Positions 18,283-27,993 of a stretch of 64,000 bases of DNA are shown here, piece by piece; position 1 is the first letter of the stretch; each line of letters starts with the position of its first letter. The translations under genes and the position numbers were made by a program. The notes beneath the pieces are model-generated. The model ran no database searches. It was not told the origin of the DNA and saw nothing but the letters and a program-made list of their open reading frames with translations. The DNA is from Pseudomonas aegrilactucae (GTDB lineage: Bacteria; Pseudomonadota; Gammaproteobacteria; Pseudomonadales; Pseudomonadaceae): NCBI RefSeq assembly GCF_019168305.1, contig NZ_JAHTBI010000027.1, forward strand, positions 1 through 64,000, read 5' to 3'.

Positions 18283-20289
18283 CTAGTGGGCTGCTTCGAT
18301 ACGCCAGATACCGAACGGCTGCTGCCAGGGCTCGATGCGCATCCATTGGGTCTTGCCGTACCAGCGCCAGCGGTGGCCGGTCATCAGGTCTTCACCGAAG
18401 GTCTGGGCATCATCGCCCAGCCCCAGCGCCCACAGCGGCAGCTCGAAATGCGCCTCCTGGGCGTTGTGCGGGTCAAGGCTGACTGCCACCAGGATCAGGC
18501 TGCCGCTGGCCGGGTCGCCCTTGGCGAAGTACAGGATGTTGTCGTTCCAGGCGTTGTGGAAGCGGATGCCCAGGTGAGTCTGCAAGGCCGGGTGCTGGCG
18601 GCGGATACGGTTGAGCTGGGCGATCTCGGCAATGATGTTGCCCGGCTGGGTGAAGTCGCGGGGGCGGATTTCATACTTCTCCGAGTCCAGGTATTCCTCC
18701 TTGCCCGGGATCGGCGCCGCCTCGCACAGTTCGAACCCTGAATACATGCCCCACAGCCCTGAGCCCATGGTGGCCAGCGCGGCGCGGATCAGAAAGCCCG
18801 CACGGCCGGACTCGTGCAGGAAGAACGGGTTGATGTCCGGCGTATTGACGAAAAAATTCGGCCGGTAGCAGTACGACCAGGGCGGCTGGTTGAGCTCGCT
18901 GAAGTAGGCCTGCAGCTCGGCCTTGGTGTTGCGCCAGGTGAAATAGGTGTAGCTCTGCGAATAGCCGACCTTGCCCAGGCGCGCCATCATCGCAGGCTTG
19001 GTGAAGGCTTCGGCAAGGAAGATCACCTCAGGGTGCTGGCTGCGCACATTGGCGATCAGCCATTCCCAGAACGGCAGCGGCTTGGTGTGCGGGTTGTCCA
19101 CGCGAAACTGCTTCACGCCCTCTTCCACCCAGCCCAGCACCACGTCGCGCAGCGCCAGCCACAGGGCCGGCACGGCATCGGCGGCATAGAAATCGACGTT
19201 GACGATGTCCTGGTATTTTTTCGGCGGGTTCTCGGCATAGCGGATGGTGCCGTCGGGGCGCCAGCTGAACCAGCCGGGGTGTTCGGTGAGCCAGGGGTGG
19301 TCCTGGGAGCACTGGATGGCGAAGTCCAGGGCGATCTCCAGGCCATGCTCGGCGGCGGCCGCGACCAGCCGGCGAAAGTCCTCGCGGGTGCCCAGTTGCG
19401 GGTGAATGGCCTCGTGCCCGCCGTCGGCGCTGCCGATCGCGTAGGGGCTGCCGGGGTCATCGGGGCCGGCTTGCAGGGCGTTGTTGCGGCCTTTGCGGTG
19501 CTGCTGGCCGATGGGGTGGATGGGCGGGAAATACAGTACGTCAAAGCCCATGTCGCGGATCATCGGCAGGCGCTGGTGCACAGCGTCGAAGGTACCGTGG
19601 CGCGCCGGGTCATCGGTGATGGAACGCGGGAACAGCTCGTACCAGCTGGCGAAGCGGGCGCGCTCGCGCTCCACCTCCAGCGGGAACTCGGTGCTGCGGC
19701 TGAGGTAGGCGCGGTGATCGGCGCGGCTCATCAGCGCGCGGGTGTCGGCGTGCAGCAGCAACTGGACGCCGGCCGGCGGCTGCAGGTCGGCCAGTTGCGC
19801 GGCCACCGCGTGCAATTGTGCACGCAGCGGCTCGCTGCTGCGCTCGGCGCTCTGCAGCAGGTGCCGGCGGCCCTCCTCCAGCTCCAGGCCAACCGCCACG
19901 CCGGCACCGAACTTTTTCTCCAGTTCATGACAGTAGCTGGCGTACTGGTCGATCCAGGCTTGGATGATGAACAGGTGACGGCCCACTTCATTGACCGTGA
20001 AGCGGGCCTGCCAGCTGTCGTTGCCCAGCAGGGTCATCGGCACTTCATGCCAGTTGGGATGCTGCAGGCGGCGCCAGCTCAGGCGTACGGCAAGTACGTC
20101 GTGGCCATCGGCGTAGACCTTGCTGGTGACCGTGACCTGCTCGCCGACCGTGGACTTGACCGCATGGTGGCCGGCGTCGAGCACGGGCTCGGTGTCTTCG
20201 ATCACGATGCGCGGCAGCAGCAGCGCATGGGACAGGGTCAGGGCATGTGCGGTTGAATCGTCGGTGCTGAAGGGCTCATCGCGGGTCAT
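18283..20289 (-). CDS. glgE: Alpha-1,4-glucan:maltose-1-phosphate maltosyltransferase
   Basis: A 668-residue GH13_3 enzyme that adds maltosyl units from maltose-1-phosphate to a growing alpha-glucan. The family signature KQFRVDNPHTKPLPFWEWL holds the nucleophile Asp, and VIFLAEAFTKP the acid/base Glu. I chose the ATG at 20289 because GGAG lies nine bases upstream. It is first in the leftward operon with treS/pep2 and glgB, the complete GlgE pathway. Confidence 0.95.
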   Translation of the reverse strand: MTRDEPFSTDDSTAHALTLSHALLLPRIVIEDTEPVLDAGHHAVKSTVGEQVTVTSKVYADGHDVLAVRLSWRRLQHPNWHEVPMTLLGNDSWQARFTVNEVGRHLFIIQAWIDQYASYCHELEKKFGAGVAVGLELEEGRRHLLQSAERSSEPLRAQLHAVAAQLADLQPPAGVQLLLHADTRALMSRADHRAYLSRSTEFPLEVERERARFASWYELFPRSITDDPARHGTFDAVHQRLPMIRDMGFDVLYFPPIHPIGQQHRKGRNNALQAGPDDPGSPYAIGSADGGHEAIHPQLGTREDFRRLVAAAAEHGLEIALDFAIQCSQDHPWLTEHPGWFSWRPDGTIRYAENPPKKYQDIVNVDFYAADAVPALWLALRDVVLGWVEEGVKQFRVDNPHTKPLPFWEWLIANVRSQHPEVIFLAEAFTKPAMMARLGKVGYSQSYTYFTWRNTKAELQAYFSELNQPPWSYCYRPNFFVNTPDINPFFLHESGRAGFLIRAALATMGSGLWGMYSGFELCEAAPIPGKEEYLDSEKYEIRPRDFTQPGNIIAEIAQLNRIRRQHPALQTHLGIRFHNAWNDNILYFAKGDPASGSLILVAVSLDPHNAQEAHFELPLWALGLGDDAQTFGEDLMTGHRWRWYGKTQWMRIEPWQQPFGIWRIEAAH

Positions 20290-20430
20290 CGAACATCGCT
20301 CCGTTACGCGTGACGGTAAAGGTTCAGAGCAATGGCAAAGGTGGGGGTTCAATAAAAAATGACCGATGCGCTACGCCGGTGGTCGAAGCTTGGGTGCCCC
20401 CTTTGAACACCCCTTTGCGAGGTTCGGCCC

Positions 20431-20598
20431 ATGAGCATTCCTATCCCGGCAGAAACGCCTGATCCGAATATCGATGACCCCACCCTGCCACCACCGGAGC
20501 CCGAGCAGGCACCTGATGAGCTGCCGGTCAAGCCGACCATGCCGCCCACCGTGGGGGACCCGCCCAGTGAAGAGCCACCGGTGAAGGCCAAAGCATAG
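20431..20598 (+). CDS. Small proline-rich acidic protein
   Basis: A 55-residue frame starts MSIPIPAETPDPN and contains mostly Pro, Glu and Asp (LPPPEPEQAPDELPV). GAGG lies eight bases upstream of the ATG. It has no signal peptide and is probably disordered. I do not know its function; similar short proline-rich proteins occur in Pseudomonas. It stands alone between glgE and the liu promoter region. Confidence 0.55.
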   Translation: MSIPIPAETPDPNIDDPTLPPPEPEQAPDELPVKPTMPPTVGDPPSEEPPVKAKA

Positions 20599-20631
20599 AC
20601 CCGGATCAGACAGTTGCACTGCGGTGCGCCC

Positions 20632-20656
20632 TTCGCTGGCAAGCCAGCTCCCACAG
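20632..20656 (-). repeat. REP element
   Basis: One copy of the P. putida-type REP repeat downstream of the small proline-rich gene. A second copy in the opposite orientation lies at 20892-20916. Confidence 0.8.
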
Positions 20657-20782
20657 GTACTCCACTGCACTCGAATCCAGTGTTGTGCCTGTGGGAGGCC
20701 ATCACCATCGGCCAGGCTCTCGACAACACCGTGGCGCGGTTGTTCTGGGTGCAGATCCACGCGAACCCTAACGTGGCGCAAA

Positions 20783-20848
20783 TTAACGTTAACGTAAAGG
20801 TCATGGCGAGATTGACAGTTTCATGCACCAGGCTTACGTTAACGTAAA
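20783..20848. promoter_or_regulatory. Twin palindromic operators upstream of liuA (LiuR-type)
   Basis: Two near-identical 14-mers, TAACGTTAACGTAA at 20784-20797 and the perfect palindrome TTACGTTAACGTAA at 20834-20847, lie with centres exactly 50 bp apart. The similarity continues downstream (AAGGT[C/G]ATGGC). They resemble the MerR-family LiuR site known for branched-chain catabolism genes. A TTGACA at 20812-20817 lies between them and the second site falls where the -10 would be. No liuR gene is visible in the window. Confidence 0.7.
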
Positions 20849-20891
20849 GGTGATGGCCGGGTTCCCACCCCTTCGCGTACGCCACAGAACC

Positions 20892-20916
20892 CTGTGGGAG
20901 CTGGCTTGCCAGCGAA
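20892..20916 (+). repeat. REP element in the liuA leader
   Basis: A REP copy lies between the twin operators and the liuA start, so it is probably transcribed in the 5' leader. Orientation is opposite to the copy at 20632-20656. Confidence 0.8.
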
Positions 20917-20970
20917 GGGGCCCGATCAGACACCACACCACTCAAAGAACAATCAACAAAAGGTGCCAGC

Positions 20971-22134
20971 ATGCGTTATCCGACCCTGAACTTCGCCCTG
21001 GGCGAAACCATCGACATGCTCCGTGACCAGGTGCAGTCGTTCGTCGCCGCCGAGCTGGCCCCGCGCGCCGCGCAGATCGACCAGGACAACCTGTTCCCCG
21101 CCGACATGTGGCGCAAACTCGGCGACATGGGCCTGCTGGGCGTGACCGTCAGCGAGGAATACGGCGGCGCCGGCCTGGGCTATCTGGCCCACGTGGTGGC
21201 GATGGAAGAGATCAGCCGCGGCTCGGCCTCGGTGGCCCTCTCCTACGGCGCCCACTCCAACCTGTGCGTCAACCAGATCAACCGCAACGGCACCCCCGAG
21301 CAGAAAGCCAGGTACCTGCCCAAGCTGATCAGCGGCGAACACGTCGGCGCGCTGGCCATGAGCGAGCCCAATGCCGGCTCCGACGTGGTGTCGATGAAAC
21401 TGCGCGCCGAACAGCGCGGCGACCGCTTCGTGCTCAACGGCAGCAAGACCTGGATCACCAACGGCCCCGACGCCACCACCTACGTGATCTACGCCAAGAC
21501 CGACCTGGACAGGGGCGCCCACGGCATCACCGCGTTCATTGTCGAACGCGACTGGCAGGGCTTCAGCCGCAGCACCAAGTTCGACAAGCTGGGCATGCGC
21601 GGCTCCAACACCTGCGAGCTGTTCTTCGACAATGTCGAGGTCCCCGAAGAAAACATTCTCGGCCAGCTCAACGGCGGCGTGAAGGTGCTGATGAGCGGCC
21701 TGGACTACGAGCGCGTGGTGCTGTCCGGCGGCCCCACCGGCATCATGCAGGCCTGCATGGACCTGGTGGTGCCCTACATCCACGACCGCAAGCAGTTCGG
21801 CCAGAGCATCGGCGAGTTCCAGCTGATCCAGGGCAAGATCGCCGACATGTATACCCAGCTCAACGCCAGCCGCGCCTACCTGTATGCCGTGGCCCAGGCG
21901 TGCGATCGCGCCGAGACCACGCGCAAGGACGCCGCCGGGGTGATCCTGTATACCGCCGAACGCGCGACCCAGATGGCGCTGGAAGCGATCCAGATCCTGG
22001 GCGGCAACGGCTACATCAACGAGTTCCCGGCCGGGCGGCTGCTGCGCGATGCCAAGCTGTACGAGATCGGCGCCGGCACCAGCGAGATCCGCCGCATGCT
22101 GATCGGTCGCGAACTGTTCAACGAAACCCGCTGA
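20971..22134 (+). CDS. liuA: Isovaleryl-CoA dehydrogenase
   Basis: A 387-residue FAD acyl-CoA dehydrogenase that oxidises isovaleryl-CoA to 3-methylcrotonyl-CoA in leucine breakdown. Visible are [18 protein letters not shown] (FAD/substrate region), [12 protein letters not shown] and the catalytic Glu in [15 protein letters not shown], placed as in isovaleryl-CoA dehydrogenases rather than at the medium-chain position. The C-terminal [17 protein letters not shown] is family-typical. First gene of liuABCD. Confidence 0.93.
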   Translation: MRYPTLNFALGETIDMLRDQVQSFVAAELAPRAAQIDQDNLFPADMWRKLGDMGLLGVTVSEEYGGAGLGYLAHVVAMEEISRGSASVALSYGAHSNLCVNQINRNGTPEQKARYLPKLISGEHVGALAMSEPNAGSDVVSMKLRAEQRGDRFVLNGSKTWITNGPDATTYVIYAKTDLDRGAHGITAFIVERDWQGFSRSTKFDKLGMRGSNTCELFFDNVEVPEENILGQLNGGVKVLMSGLDYERVVLSGGPTGIMQACMDLVVPYIHDRKQFGQSIGEFQLIQGKIADMYTQLNASRAYLYAVAQACDRAETTRKDAAGVILYTAERATQMALEAIQILGGNGYINEFPAGRLLRDAKLYEIGAGTSEIRRMLIGRELFNETR

Positions 22135-22151
22135 GCACAAGGAACAGCGCC

Positions 22152-23759
22152 ATGGCTATCCTGCACACCCAGATCAACCCGCGCTCGGCGGATTTTGCGC
22201 TCAACAGCGCGGCCATGCTCGAACAGGTCGAACAGCTGCGCAGCCTGCTCGCCCGCGTGCACCAGGGCGGCGGCGCCAAGGCACAGGAGCGGCACACCTC
22301 GCGCGGCAAGTTGCTGCCACGCGAGCGCATCGACCGTCTGCTCGACCCCGGCTCGCCGTTTCTTGAGATCGGCCAGTTGGCCGCCCATGAGGTGTATGGC
22401 GAGGAGGTACCGGCCGCTGGCGTGATCGCCGGCATCGGCCGCGTCGAGGGCGTCGAATGCATGATCGTGGCCAATGACGCCACGGTCAAAGGCGGCTCCT
22501 ATTACCCCCTGACCGTCAAGAAACACCTGCGCGCCCAGGCCATCGCCCAGCAGAACCGCCTGCCCTGCCTGTACCTGGTGGACTCGGGCGGCGCCAACCT
22601 GCCGCGCCAGGACGAGGTGTTCCCCGACCGCGAGCACTTTGGCCGCATCTTCTTCAACCAGGCCACCATGAGCGCCCAGGGCATCCCGCAGATCGCCGTG
22701 GTGATGGGCTCATGCACCGCCGGCGGCGCCTATGTACCGGCCATGGCCGACGAGGCGATCATGGTGCGCCAGCAAGCCACGATCTTTCTGGCCGGCCCGC
22801 CGCTGGTCAAGGCCGCCACCGGCGAGGTGGTCAGCGCCGAGGAGCTGGGCGGTGCCGACGTGCACTGCAAGACCAGCGGTGTGGCCGATCACTATGCCGA
22901 CAATGACGAACATGCACTGGCCATCGCCCGGCGCTGCGTGGCCAACCTCAACTGGCGCAAGCTGGGCCAGTTGCAGCAGCGCCCCCCGATCGCTCCGCTG
23001 TACGCGGCCGATGAGCTGTACGGCGTGGTGCCGGCCGACGCCAAACAGCCCTTCGATGTGCGTGAAGTGATCGCGCGCCTGGTGGACGGCTCGGTCTTCG
23101 ATGAGTTCAAGGCGCTGTTCGGCACCACGCTGGTGTGCGGTTTCGCCCACCTGCACGGCTACCCGGTGGCAATCCTGGCCAACAACGGCATCCTGTTCGC
23201 CGAAGCCGCGCAAAAAGGCGCGCACTTCATCGAGCTGGCGTGCCAGCGCGGTATACCGCTGCTGTTCCTGCAGAACATCACCGGCTTCATGGTCGGCCAG
23301 AAGTACGAGGCCGGCGGCATCGCCAAGCATGGTGCCAAGCTTGTGACCGCAGTGGCCTGCGCCCAGGTACCCAAGTTCACCGTGATCATTGGCGGCAGCT
23401 TCGGCGCGGGCAACTACGGCATGTGCGGGCGCGCCTACGACCCGCGGTTTCTGTGGATGTGGCCCAACGCACGCATCGGCGTGATGGGCGCCGAACAGGC
23501 TGCGGGCGTGCTGGCCCAAGTCAAGCGCGAGCAGAGCGAGCGCAGCGGCCAGCCGTTCAGCCCGCAGGACGAGGCACGCCTCAAGCAGCCGATCCTCGAC
23601 CAGTACGAACACCAGGGTCACCCCTATTACTCCAGCGCCCGGCTGTGGGACGACGGGGTCATCGACCCTGCGCAAACCCGCGACCTACTTGGCCTGGCCC
23701 TCTCGGCCGCCCTCAGCGCGCCGATCGAACCGAGCCGCTTCGGCATTTTCCGGATGTGA
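22152..23759 (+). CDS. liuB: Methylcrotonyl-CoA carboxylase, carboxyltransferase subunit
   Basis: A 535-residue beta subunit that moves the carboxyl group from biotin to 3-methylcrotonyl-CoA, giving 3-methylglutaconyl-CoA. The N-terminal half has [22 protein letters not shown] and [13 protein letters not shown]; the C-terminal half has [22 protein letters not shown] and [22 protein letters not shown]. It starts 17 bases after liuA and pairs with liuD. Confidence 0.95.
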   Translation: MAILHTQINPRSADFALNSAAMLEQVEQLRSLLARVHQGGGAKAQERHTSRGKLLPRERIDRLLDPGSPFLEIGQLAAHEVYGEEVPAAGVIAGIGRVEGVECMIVANDATVKGGSYYPLTVKKHLRAQAIAQQNRLPCLYLVDSGGANLPRQDEVFPDREHFGRIFFNQATMSAQGIPQIAVVMGSCTAGGAYVPAMADEAIMVRQQATIFLAGPPLVKAATGEVVSAEELGGADVHCKTSGVADHYADNDEHALAIARRCVANLNWRKLGQLQQRPPIAPLYAADELYGVVPADAKQPFDVREVIARLVDGSVFDEFKALFGTTLVCGFAHLHGYPVAILANNGILFAEAAQKGAHFIELACQRGIPLLFLQNITGFMVGQKYEAGGIAKHGAKLVTAVACAQVPKFTVIIGGSFGAGNYGMCGRAYDPRFLWMWPNARIGVMGAEQAAGVLAQVKREQSERSGQPFSPQDEARLKQPILDQYEHQGHPYYSSARLWDDGVIDPAQTRDLLGLALSAALSAPIEPSRFGIFRM

Positions 23760-23762
23760 CCG

Positions 23763-24581
23763 ATGAACGACTTCACCACCCTGGAACTGATCCGTGACCC
23801 GCGTGGTTTCGCCACCCTGTGGCTGAGCCGCGAGGCCAAGAACAATGCCTTCAACGCGCAGATGATCCGCGAACTGATCATCGCCATCGACCAGATCGCC
23901 AGCGATGCCAGCCTGCGCTTCGTGCTGCTGCGCGGGCGCGGCCGGCATTTCAGTGCCGGCGCAGACCTGGCCTGGATGCAGCAGTCGGCGCAACTGGACT
24001 ACAACACCAACCTGGACGACGCGCGTGAGCTGGCCGAACTGATGTACAACCTGGCGCGGCTCAAGGTGCCGACGCTGGCGGTGGTCCAGGGCGCAGCGTT
24101 CGGCGGTGCACTCGGGCTGATCAGTTGCTGCGACATGGCCATCGGTGCCGACGACGCGCAGCTGTGCCTGTCCGAGGTGCGCATCGGCCTGGCGCCTGCG
24201 GTGATCAGCCCGTTCGTGGTGCAGGCCATGGGTGAACGTGCGGCGCGGCGCTACGCCTTGACCGCCGAACGCTTCAGCGGCCTGCGCGCCCGCGAACTGG
24301 GGCTGCTGGCCGAAGCCTACCCGGCTGCGCAGCTCGAAGCCCAGGTTGGCCAGTGGGTCGACAACCTGCTGCTCAACAGCCCGCACGCCATGCGCGCCAG
24401 CAAGGAGTTGCTGCGCGAGGTTGGCCACGGCGAACTGACACCAGCCCTGCGCCGCTATTGCGAGAACGCCATCGCCCGTATCCGCGTCAGTGCCGAAGGC
24501 CAGGAAGGCCTGCGTGCCTTCCTCGAAAAACGCACGCCGGGCTGGCAAGCCGCCCCCTCGGACAAGGAGCCACGCCCATGA
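23763..24581 (+). CDS. liuC: 3-methylglutaconyl-CoA hydratase
   Basis: A 272-residue crotonase-family enzyme, expected to hydrate 3-methylglutaconyl-CoA to HMG-CoA. The oxyanion-hole segments are GRHFSAGADLAWMQQS (about residues 60-75) and VQGAAFGGALGLISCCDMAIG (about 106-126). It lies three bases after liuB and overlaps the liuD start by four bases. Specificity is assigned from operon position. Confidence 0.9.
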   Translation: MNDFTTLELIRDPRGFATLWLSREAKNNAFNAQMIRELIIAIDQIASDASLRFVLLRGRGRHFSAGADLAWMQQSAQLDYNTNLDDARELAELMYNLARLKVPTLAVVQGAAFGGALGLISCCDMAIGADDAQLCLSEVRIGLAPAVISPFVVQAMGERAARRYALTAERFSGLRARELGLLAEAYPAAQLEAQVGQWVDNLLLNSPHAMRASKELLREVGHGELTPALRRYCENAIARIRVSAEGQEGLRAFLEKRTPGWQAAPSDKEPRP

Positions 24582-26506
24582 GCCGTCCCGTGTTAACCAC
24601 CCTGCTGGTCGCCAACCGTGGCGAGATCGCCTGCCGGGTCATGCGTACCGCCAAGGCCATGGGCCTGACCACCGTGGCCGTGCACAGCGCCATCGACCGT
24701 GATGCGCGGCACACACGCGAGGCCGACCTGCGCGTCGACCTGGGCGGCGCCAAGGCGGCCGAGAGTTATCTGGACATTCCCAAGCTGATCGCAGCGGCCC
24801 AGGCCAGCGGCGCCCAGGCGATCCACCCCGGCTACGGCTTTCTTTCGGAGAACGCCGGCTTTGCGCGGGCCATCGAGGCGGCCGGGCTGATTTTCCTCGG
24901 CCCGCCAGCCAGCGCCATCGACGCCATGGGCAGCAAGTCGGCGGCCAAGGCGTTGATGGAAGTCGCGGGCGTGCCCCTGGTGCCCGGCTATCACGGCGAG
25001 GCGCAAGACCTGGAAACCTTCCGCGCCGCTGCCGAGCAGATCGGCTACCCGGTACTGCTCAAGGCCACCGCCGGCGGCGGTGGCAAGGGCATGAAGGTGG
25101 TGGAGCAGGAAAGCCAGCTGGGCGACGCCCTGGCCTCGGCCCAGCGCGAAGCGCAGTCTTCGTTCGGCGATGCGCGCATGCTGGTGGAAAAATACGTGCT
25201 CAAGCCGCGCCACGTCGAGATCCAGGTGTTCGCCGACCAGCACGGCAACTGCCTGTACCTGAACGAACGCGACTGCTCCATCCAGCGCCGCCATCAAAAG
25301 GTCGTCGAGGAGGCCCCGGCGCCCGGCCTGAGCGCGGCTCAGCGGCAGGCCATGGGCGAAGCCGCCGTGCGCGCCGCCCAGGCCATCGGTTACGTGGGCG
25401 CGGGCACGGTGGAGTTCCTGCTGGATGCACGCGGTGAGTTCTTCTTCATGGAAATGAACACCCGCCTGCAGGTCGAGCACCCGGTGACCGAGGCAATTAC
25501 CGGCCTGGACCTGGTGGCCTGGCAGCTCCGCGTGGCGTGCGGCGAGGCGCTGCCGCTGACCCAGGCCCAGGTGCCGCTGCACGGGCACGCCATTGAAGTG
25601 CGTCTGTACGCCGAAGACCCGGCCAACGACTTTCTGCCGGCCGCCGGGCACCTGGCGCTGTACCGCGAGTCGGCACCCGGTGAAGGGCGCCGGGTCGACA
25701 GCGGGGTCAGCGAGGGCGACAGCGTCTCGCCCTTCTACGACCCGATGCTGGGCAAGCTGATTGCGTGGGGCGAAGACCGCGAGCAGGCTCGCCTGCGCCT
25801 GCTGGCGATGCTGGATGAATTTGCCATCGGCGGCCTGAAAACCAACATCGGCTTTCTACGGCGCATCCTGGCCCACCCGGCGTTTGCCGCGGCCGAGCTG
25901 GATACCGGCTTCATCCCGCGCTACCAGGCGGACCTGTTGCCGCCACCCGGCACGTTGCCGGCAGCCTTCTGGGAGGCCGCGGCACGCGCGTTCGTCCACA
26001 CCCAGGCCGTCACCTGCCGCACCGATGACGCTCATTCGCCGTGGGCCGCGCCCTCGGGGTTTCGCGCCGGCAGGCCGGCACAGGTCAACCTGCACCTGCG
26101 TTGCGGCACTGAAGACCAGGCCTTGAGCTTCGATCCCGCCACAGCTGCGCAGGAGGCGGTACGCCACCGGCACTTGGCGATTCGGCGAGGGCAAACGCTT
26201 TATCTGCAGTGGGACGGTGAGCTTCACGCTGTCAGCGCATTCGACCCGATTGCCGAAGCGGATGCCAGCCACAGCCATCAGGGCGGCCTGAGCGCCCCCA
26301 TGAATGGCAGCATCGTGCGTGTGCTGGTGACGGTCGGCCAGGCGGTGGAAGCCGGGGCTCAACTGGTGGTGCTGGAGGCGATGAAAATGGAGCACAGCAT
26401 CCGCGCGCCGCATGCCGGCACGGTCAAGGCACTGTATTGCCAGGAAGGCGAGATGGTCGGTGAAGGGGCGGCCCTGGTGGCGCTGGAGGCGGCAGTTCAG
26501 GACTGA
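24578..26506 (+). CDS. liuD: Methylcrotonyl-CoA carboxylase, biotin carboxylase subunit
   Basis: A 642-residue alpha subunit. It has the biotin carboxylase start LVANRGEIACRVMRTAKAMG, the ATP-grasp glycine loop KATAGGGGKGMKVV, EMNTRLQVEHPVTEAITG, and a C-terminal biotinyl domain with acceptor Lys in VLEAMKMEHSI. It carboxylates biotin with ATP and bicarbonate for LiuB. It is the last liu gene here; an HMG-CoA lyase gene (liuE) does not follow and is presumably elsewhere. Confidence 0.95.
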   Translation: MSRPVLTTLLVANRGEIACRVMRTAKAMGLTTVAVHSAIDRDARHTREADLRVDLGGAKAAESYLDIPKLIAAAQASGAQAIHPGYGFLSENAGFARAIEAAGLIFLGPPASAIDAMGSKSAAKALMEVAGVPLVPGYHGEAQDLETFRAAAEQIGYPVLLKATAGGGGKGMKVVEQESQLGDALASAQREAQSSFGDARMLVEKYVLKPRHVEIQVFADQHGNCLYLNERDCSIQRRHQKVVEEAPAPGLSAAQRQAMGEAAVRAAQAIGYVGAGTVEFLLDARGEFFFMEMNTRLQVEHPVTEAITGLDLVAWQLRVACGEALPLTQAQVPLHGHAIEVRLYAEDPANDFLPAAGHLALYRESAPGEGRRVDSGVSEGDSVSPFYDPMLGKLIAWGEDREQARLRLLAMLDEFAIGGLKTNIGFLRRILAHPAFAAAELDTGFIPRYQADLLPPPGTLPAAFWEAAARAFVHTQAVTCRTDDAHSPWAAPSGFRAGRPAQVNLHLRCGTEDQALSFDPATAAQEAVRHRHLAIRRGQTLYLQWDGELHAVSAFDPIAEADASHSHQGGLSAPMNGSIVRVLVTVGQAVEAGAQLVVLEAMKMEHSIRAPHAGTVKALYCQEGEMVGEGAALVALEAAVQD

Positions 26507-26517
26507 AGCCGCCCTTT

Positions 26518-26543
26518 GCCGGCGCCTGCCTGCGGGCGCCGGC
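26518..26543. terminator. GC-rich hairpin between liuD and the S24 repressor
   Basis: A perfect 9-bp inverted repeat (GCCGGCGCC / GGCGCCGGC) with an 8-base loop lies between two convergent genes. No T tract follows on either strand, so it is either a weak bidirectional terminator or an mRNA end-protecting hairpin. Confidence 0.5.
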
Positions 26544-26557
26544 CAAGCGGGCCACCC

Positions 26558-27172
26558 TCACAGCCTGGTGAACGCCTGCACCACCACACCGAGCACCTCG
26601 GTGCCCTCCTCCAATGGCATTTTCGGCCAGGTCGGGTTGAGCGGCAGCAGATACCGCTGACCACCCTCCTCGACCAGTTGCCGGAACACCGCCGTCGGGT
26701 TGCCGGGCAGGCGTGCGATCACCAGGGCACCGACCTCGGCGACCCGCCCGCTGTCCACCAGCACCAGCATGCCGGCCGGCACGCTCAGGCCCATGGGCGA
26801 ATTCATCGCGTCACCCTCCACTGCCAACCAGTAGCTCGGGCCATCGGCCAGGTGGTCACTGAGCAGCGTCGGCGCGCCCTCGGCGGGCTCGGCAAGACGC
26901 TCCCAGTCAGATAACGGGTAACGGAATGCACCCAACGCCTGGGTGGCATAGGCACCTGAAGGTTCGGCAACGCCCTCGCCAGGTATCACACCCATGCGGC
27001 CCATGCCCAGTACCCGCAGGATCTCGTCGATCTGTACCAGCGGCGGGGTGCTCCTTCCGCGTATCCAATGCCCCACGCCGCCTTGGGTCACTCCGAGGCG
27101 TTCGGCCAATTTTTCCTGCGTGAGGCCCAGCTCGCGCATTCTGGCTTTCGCCAGTACGTTCCATTTTTTCAT
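26558..27172 (-). CDS. HTH/S24 LexA-CI-like repressor lacking the usual catalytic residues
   Basis: A 204-residue protein with an N-terminal XRE-type HTH (LGLTQEKLAERLGVTQGGVGHWI, about residues 15-37, split here as LGLTQEKLAERLG and VTQGGVGHWIRG) and a C-terminal S24 LexA/CI-like domain. The nucleophile position normally written G(D/E)SM reads VEGDAMNSPMG, with Ala for Ser. The Lys of the TVKRL-type segment reads TAVFRQL, with Arg. Self-cleavage therefore looks unlikely. The ATG at 27172 was chosen because it starts at the usual point before the HTH. It is divergent from a DUF3077-like gene and may control it. Confidence 0.8.
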   Translation of the reverse strand: MKKWNVLAKARMRELGLTQEKLAERLGVTQGGVGHWIRGRSTPPLVQIDEILRVLGMGRMGVIPGEGVAEPSGAYATQALGAFRYPLSDWERLAEPAEGAPTLLSDHLADGPSYWLAVEGDAMNSPMGLSVPAGMLVLVDSGRVAEVGALVIARLPGNPTAVFRQLVEEGGQRYLLPLNPTWPKMPLEEGTEVLGVVVQAFTRL

Positions 27173-27305
27173 CGCTGGCACGATACGGACTGACAGCAAC
27201 GACTCAATACATAGATTGTAGTATTTAAAGCATGGAAACCAATACATTATGTACTTAGGATTGAAGGGTAATCTTTTCCTACTGACTACTAAGGAAGGCA
27301 GCCCC

Positions 27306-27644
27306 ATGACAACACCTCCTTTCAGCGAGCTGGACAGCGAAGCCGCACGACGTGCGCTGGACTATTACCTCAACCCTACCCCCGCCATGGCCACTACCCC
27401 GGACGACTCGCTGGTGATCGCACGCCAGGACCTGACTGCACAGGACGCCGCCGAACACGCGGCGGACCTGTTGCGATGCGCGGCGGCCAGCGCCTATGAA
27501 GCCGCCAGCAACCTCAAAGGCAGCCAGCGCGACCTGGCCTTCTCGGTCATGCACATGATCAACATGGCCCGGGCACTGCTCAATCGCAGCCTGGCCGAAT
27601 ACAACAGGATCAATGACGCCGCCCAGGTCAAGGCGCCTGGCTGA
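27306..27644 (+). CDS. DUF3077/DUF6124-like small protein
   Basis: A 112-residue protein of a type common in Pseudomonas and of unknown function. The core is LTAQDAAEHAADLLRCAA through FSVMHMINMARALLNRSL, a predicted helical pair. AAGGA lies about nine bases upstream of the ATG. It is divergent from the S24-type repressor gene 133 bp away, so that regulator may act on it. Confidence 0.65.
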   Translation: MTTPPFSELDSEAARRALDYYLNPTPAMATTPDDSLVIARQDLTAQDAAEHAADLLRCAAASAYEAASNLKGSQRDLAFSVMHMINMARALLNRSLAEYNRINDAAQVKAPG

Positions 27645-27739
27645 GGGATGAGTGATGAGGGATACAGAGGGGCTGCCCGGCCATGAAAAACCAGCGGGCA
27701 CAGGGCGACTGAATTTTTGTCGAATAACAGAAAATTCAT

Positions 27740-27770
27740 TTGACTTGAAAATGAGAACGATTATTATTGC
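27740..27770 (+). promoter_or_regulatory. prrF promoter with overlapping Fur box
   Basis: TTGACT (27740-27745) and TATTAT (27762-27767) form a -35/-10 pair with a 16-base spacer. An AT-rich Fur-like site (ATGAGAACGATTATTATTGC, 27751-27770) covers the -10. Iron-loaded Fur should therefore block transcription of the small RNA that begins about base 27775. Confidence 0.75.
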
Positions 27771-27774
27771 AAAC

Positions 27775-27889
27775 AACTGGTCGCGAGACTGGTTGGATAA
27801 CCTGAAAGCCCTTAGGTCGGACTCTCAGATTATCTCCTCATCAGGCTAATCACGGTTTTTGACCCGGCTTTTTGCCGGGTCTTTTTTTT
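27775..27889 (+). ncRNA. prrF: PrrF-type iron-responsive small RNA
   Basis: The start AACTGGTCGCGAGA and the internal ATTATCTCCTCATCAGGCTA match what I know of Pseudomonas PrrF RNAs, the functional analogue of RyhB. It ends in a strong intrinsic terminator (stem GACCCGGC/GCCGGGTC at 27861-27881, then eight T). PrrF is made under iron limitation and represses mRNAs of iron-using proteins with Hfq. Assignment is from recalled sequence similarity plus promoter and terminator. Confidence 0.85.
27861..27889 (+). terminator. Rho-independent terminator of prrF
   Basis: An 8-bp GC-rich stem with a TTTTT loop, followed by eight T, directly ends the PrrF RNA. Confidence 0.92.
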
Positions 27890-27993
27890 GGCTCTTCAGG
27901 CTAATGAAGGCGGGTGGTGCTTGAATGGCAGCGATGATAGCAAATGAGTGTCTCAGAATGTAACCCCGAGACGGCTGTTTGCCGATTCAGCAC

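Noticed and set aside
21108..22151. Extension of liuB upstream in its frame through liuA
   Set aside because: The upstream part is an Arg/Gln-rich shadow of liuA; a normal liuB start exists at 22152.
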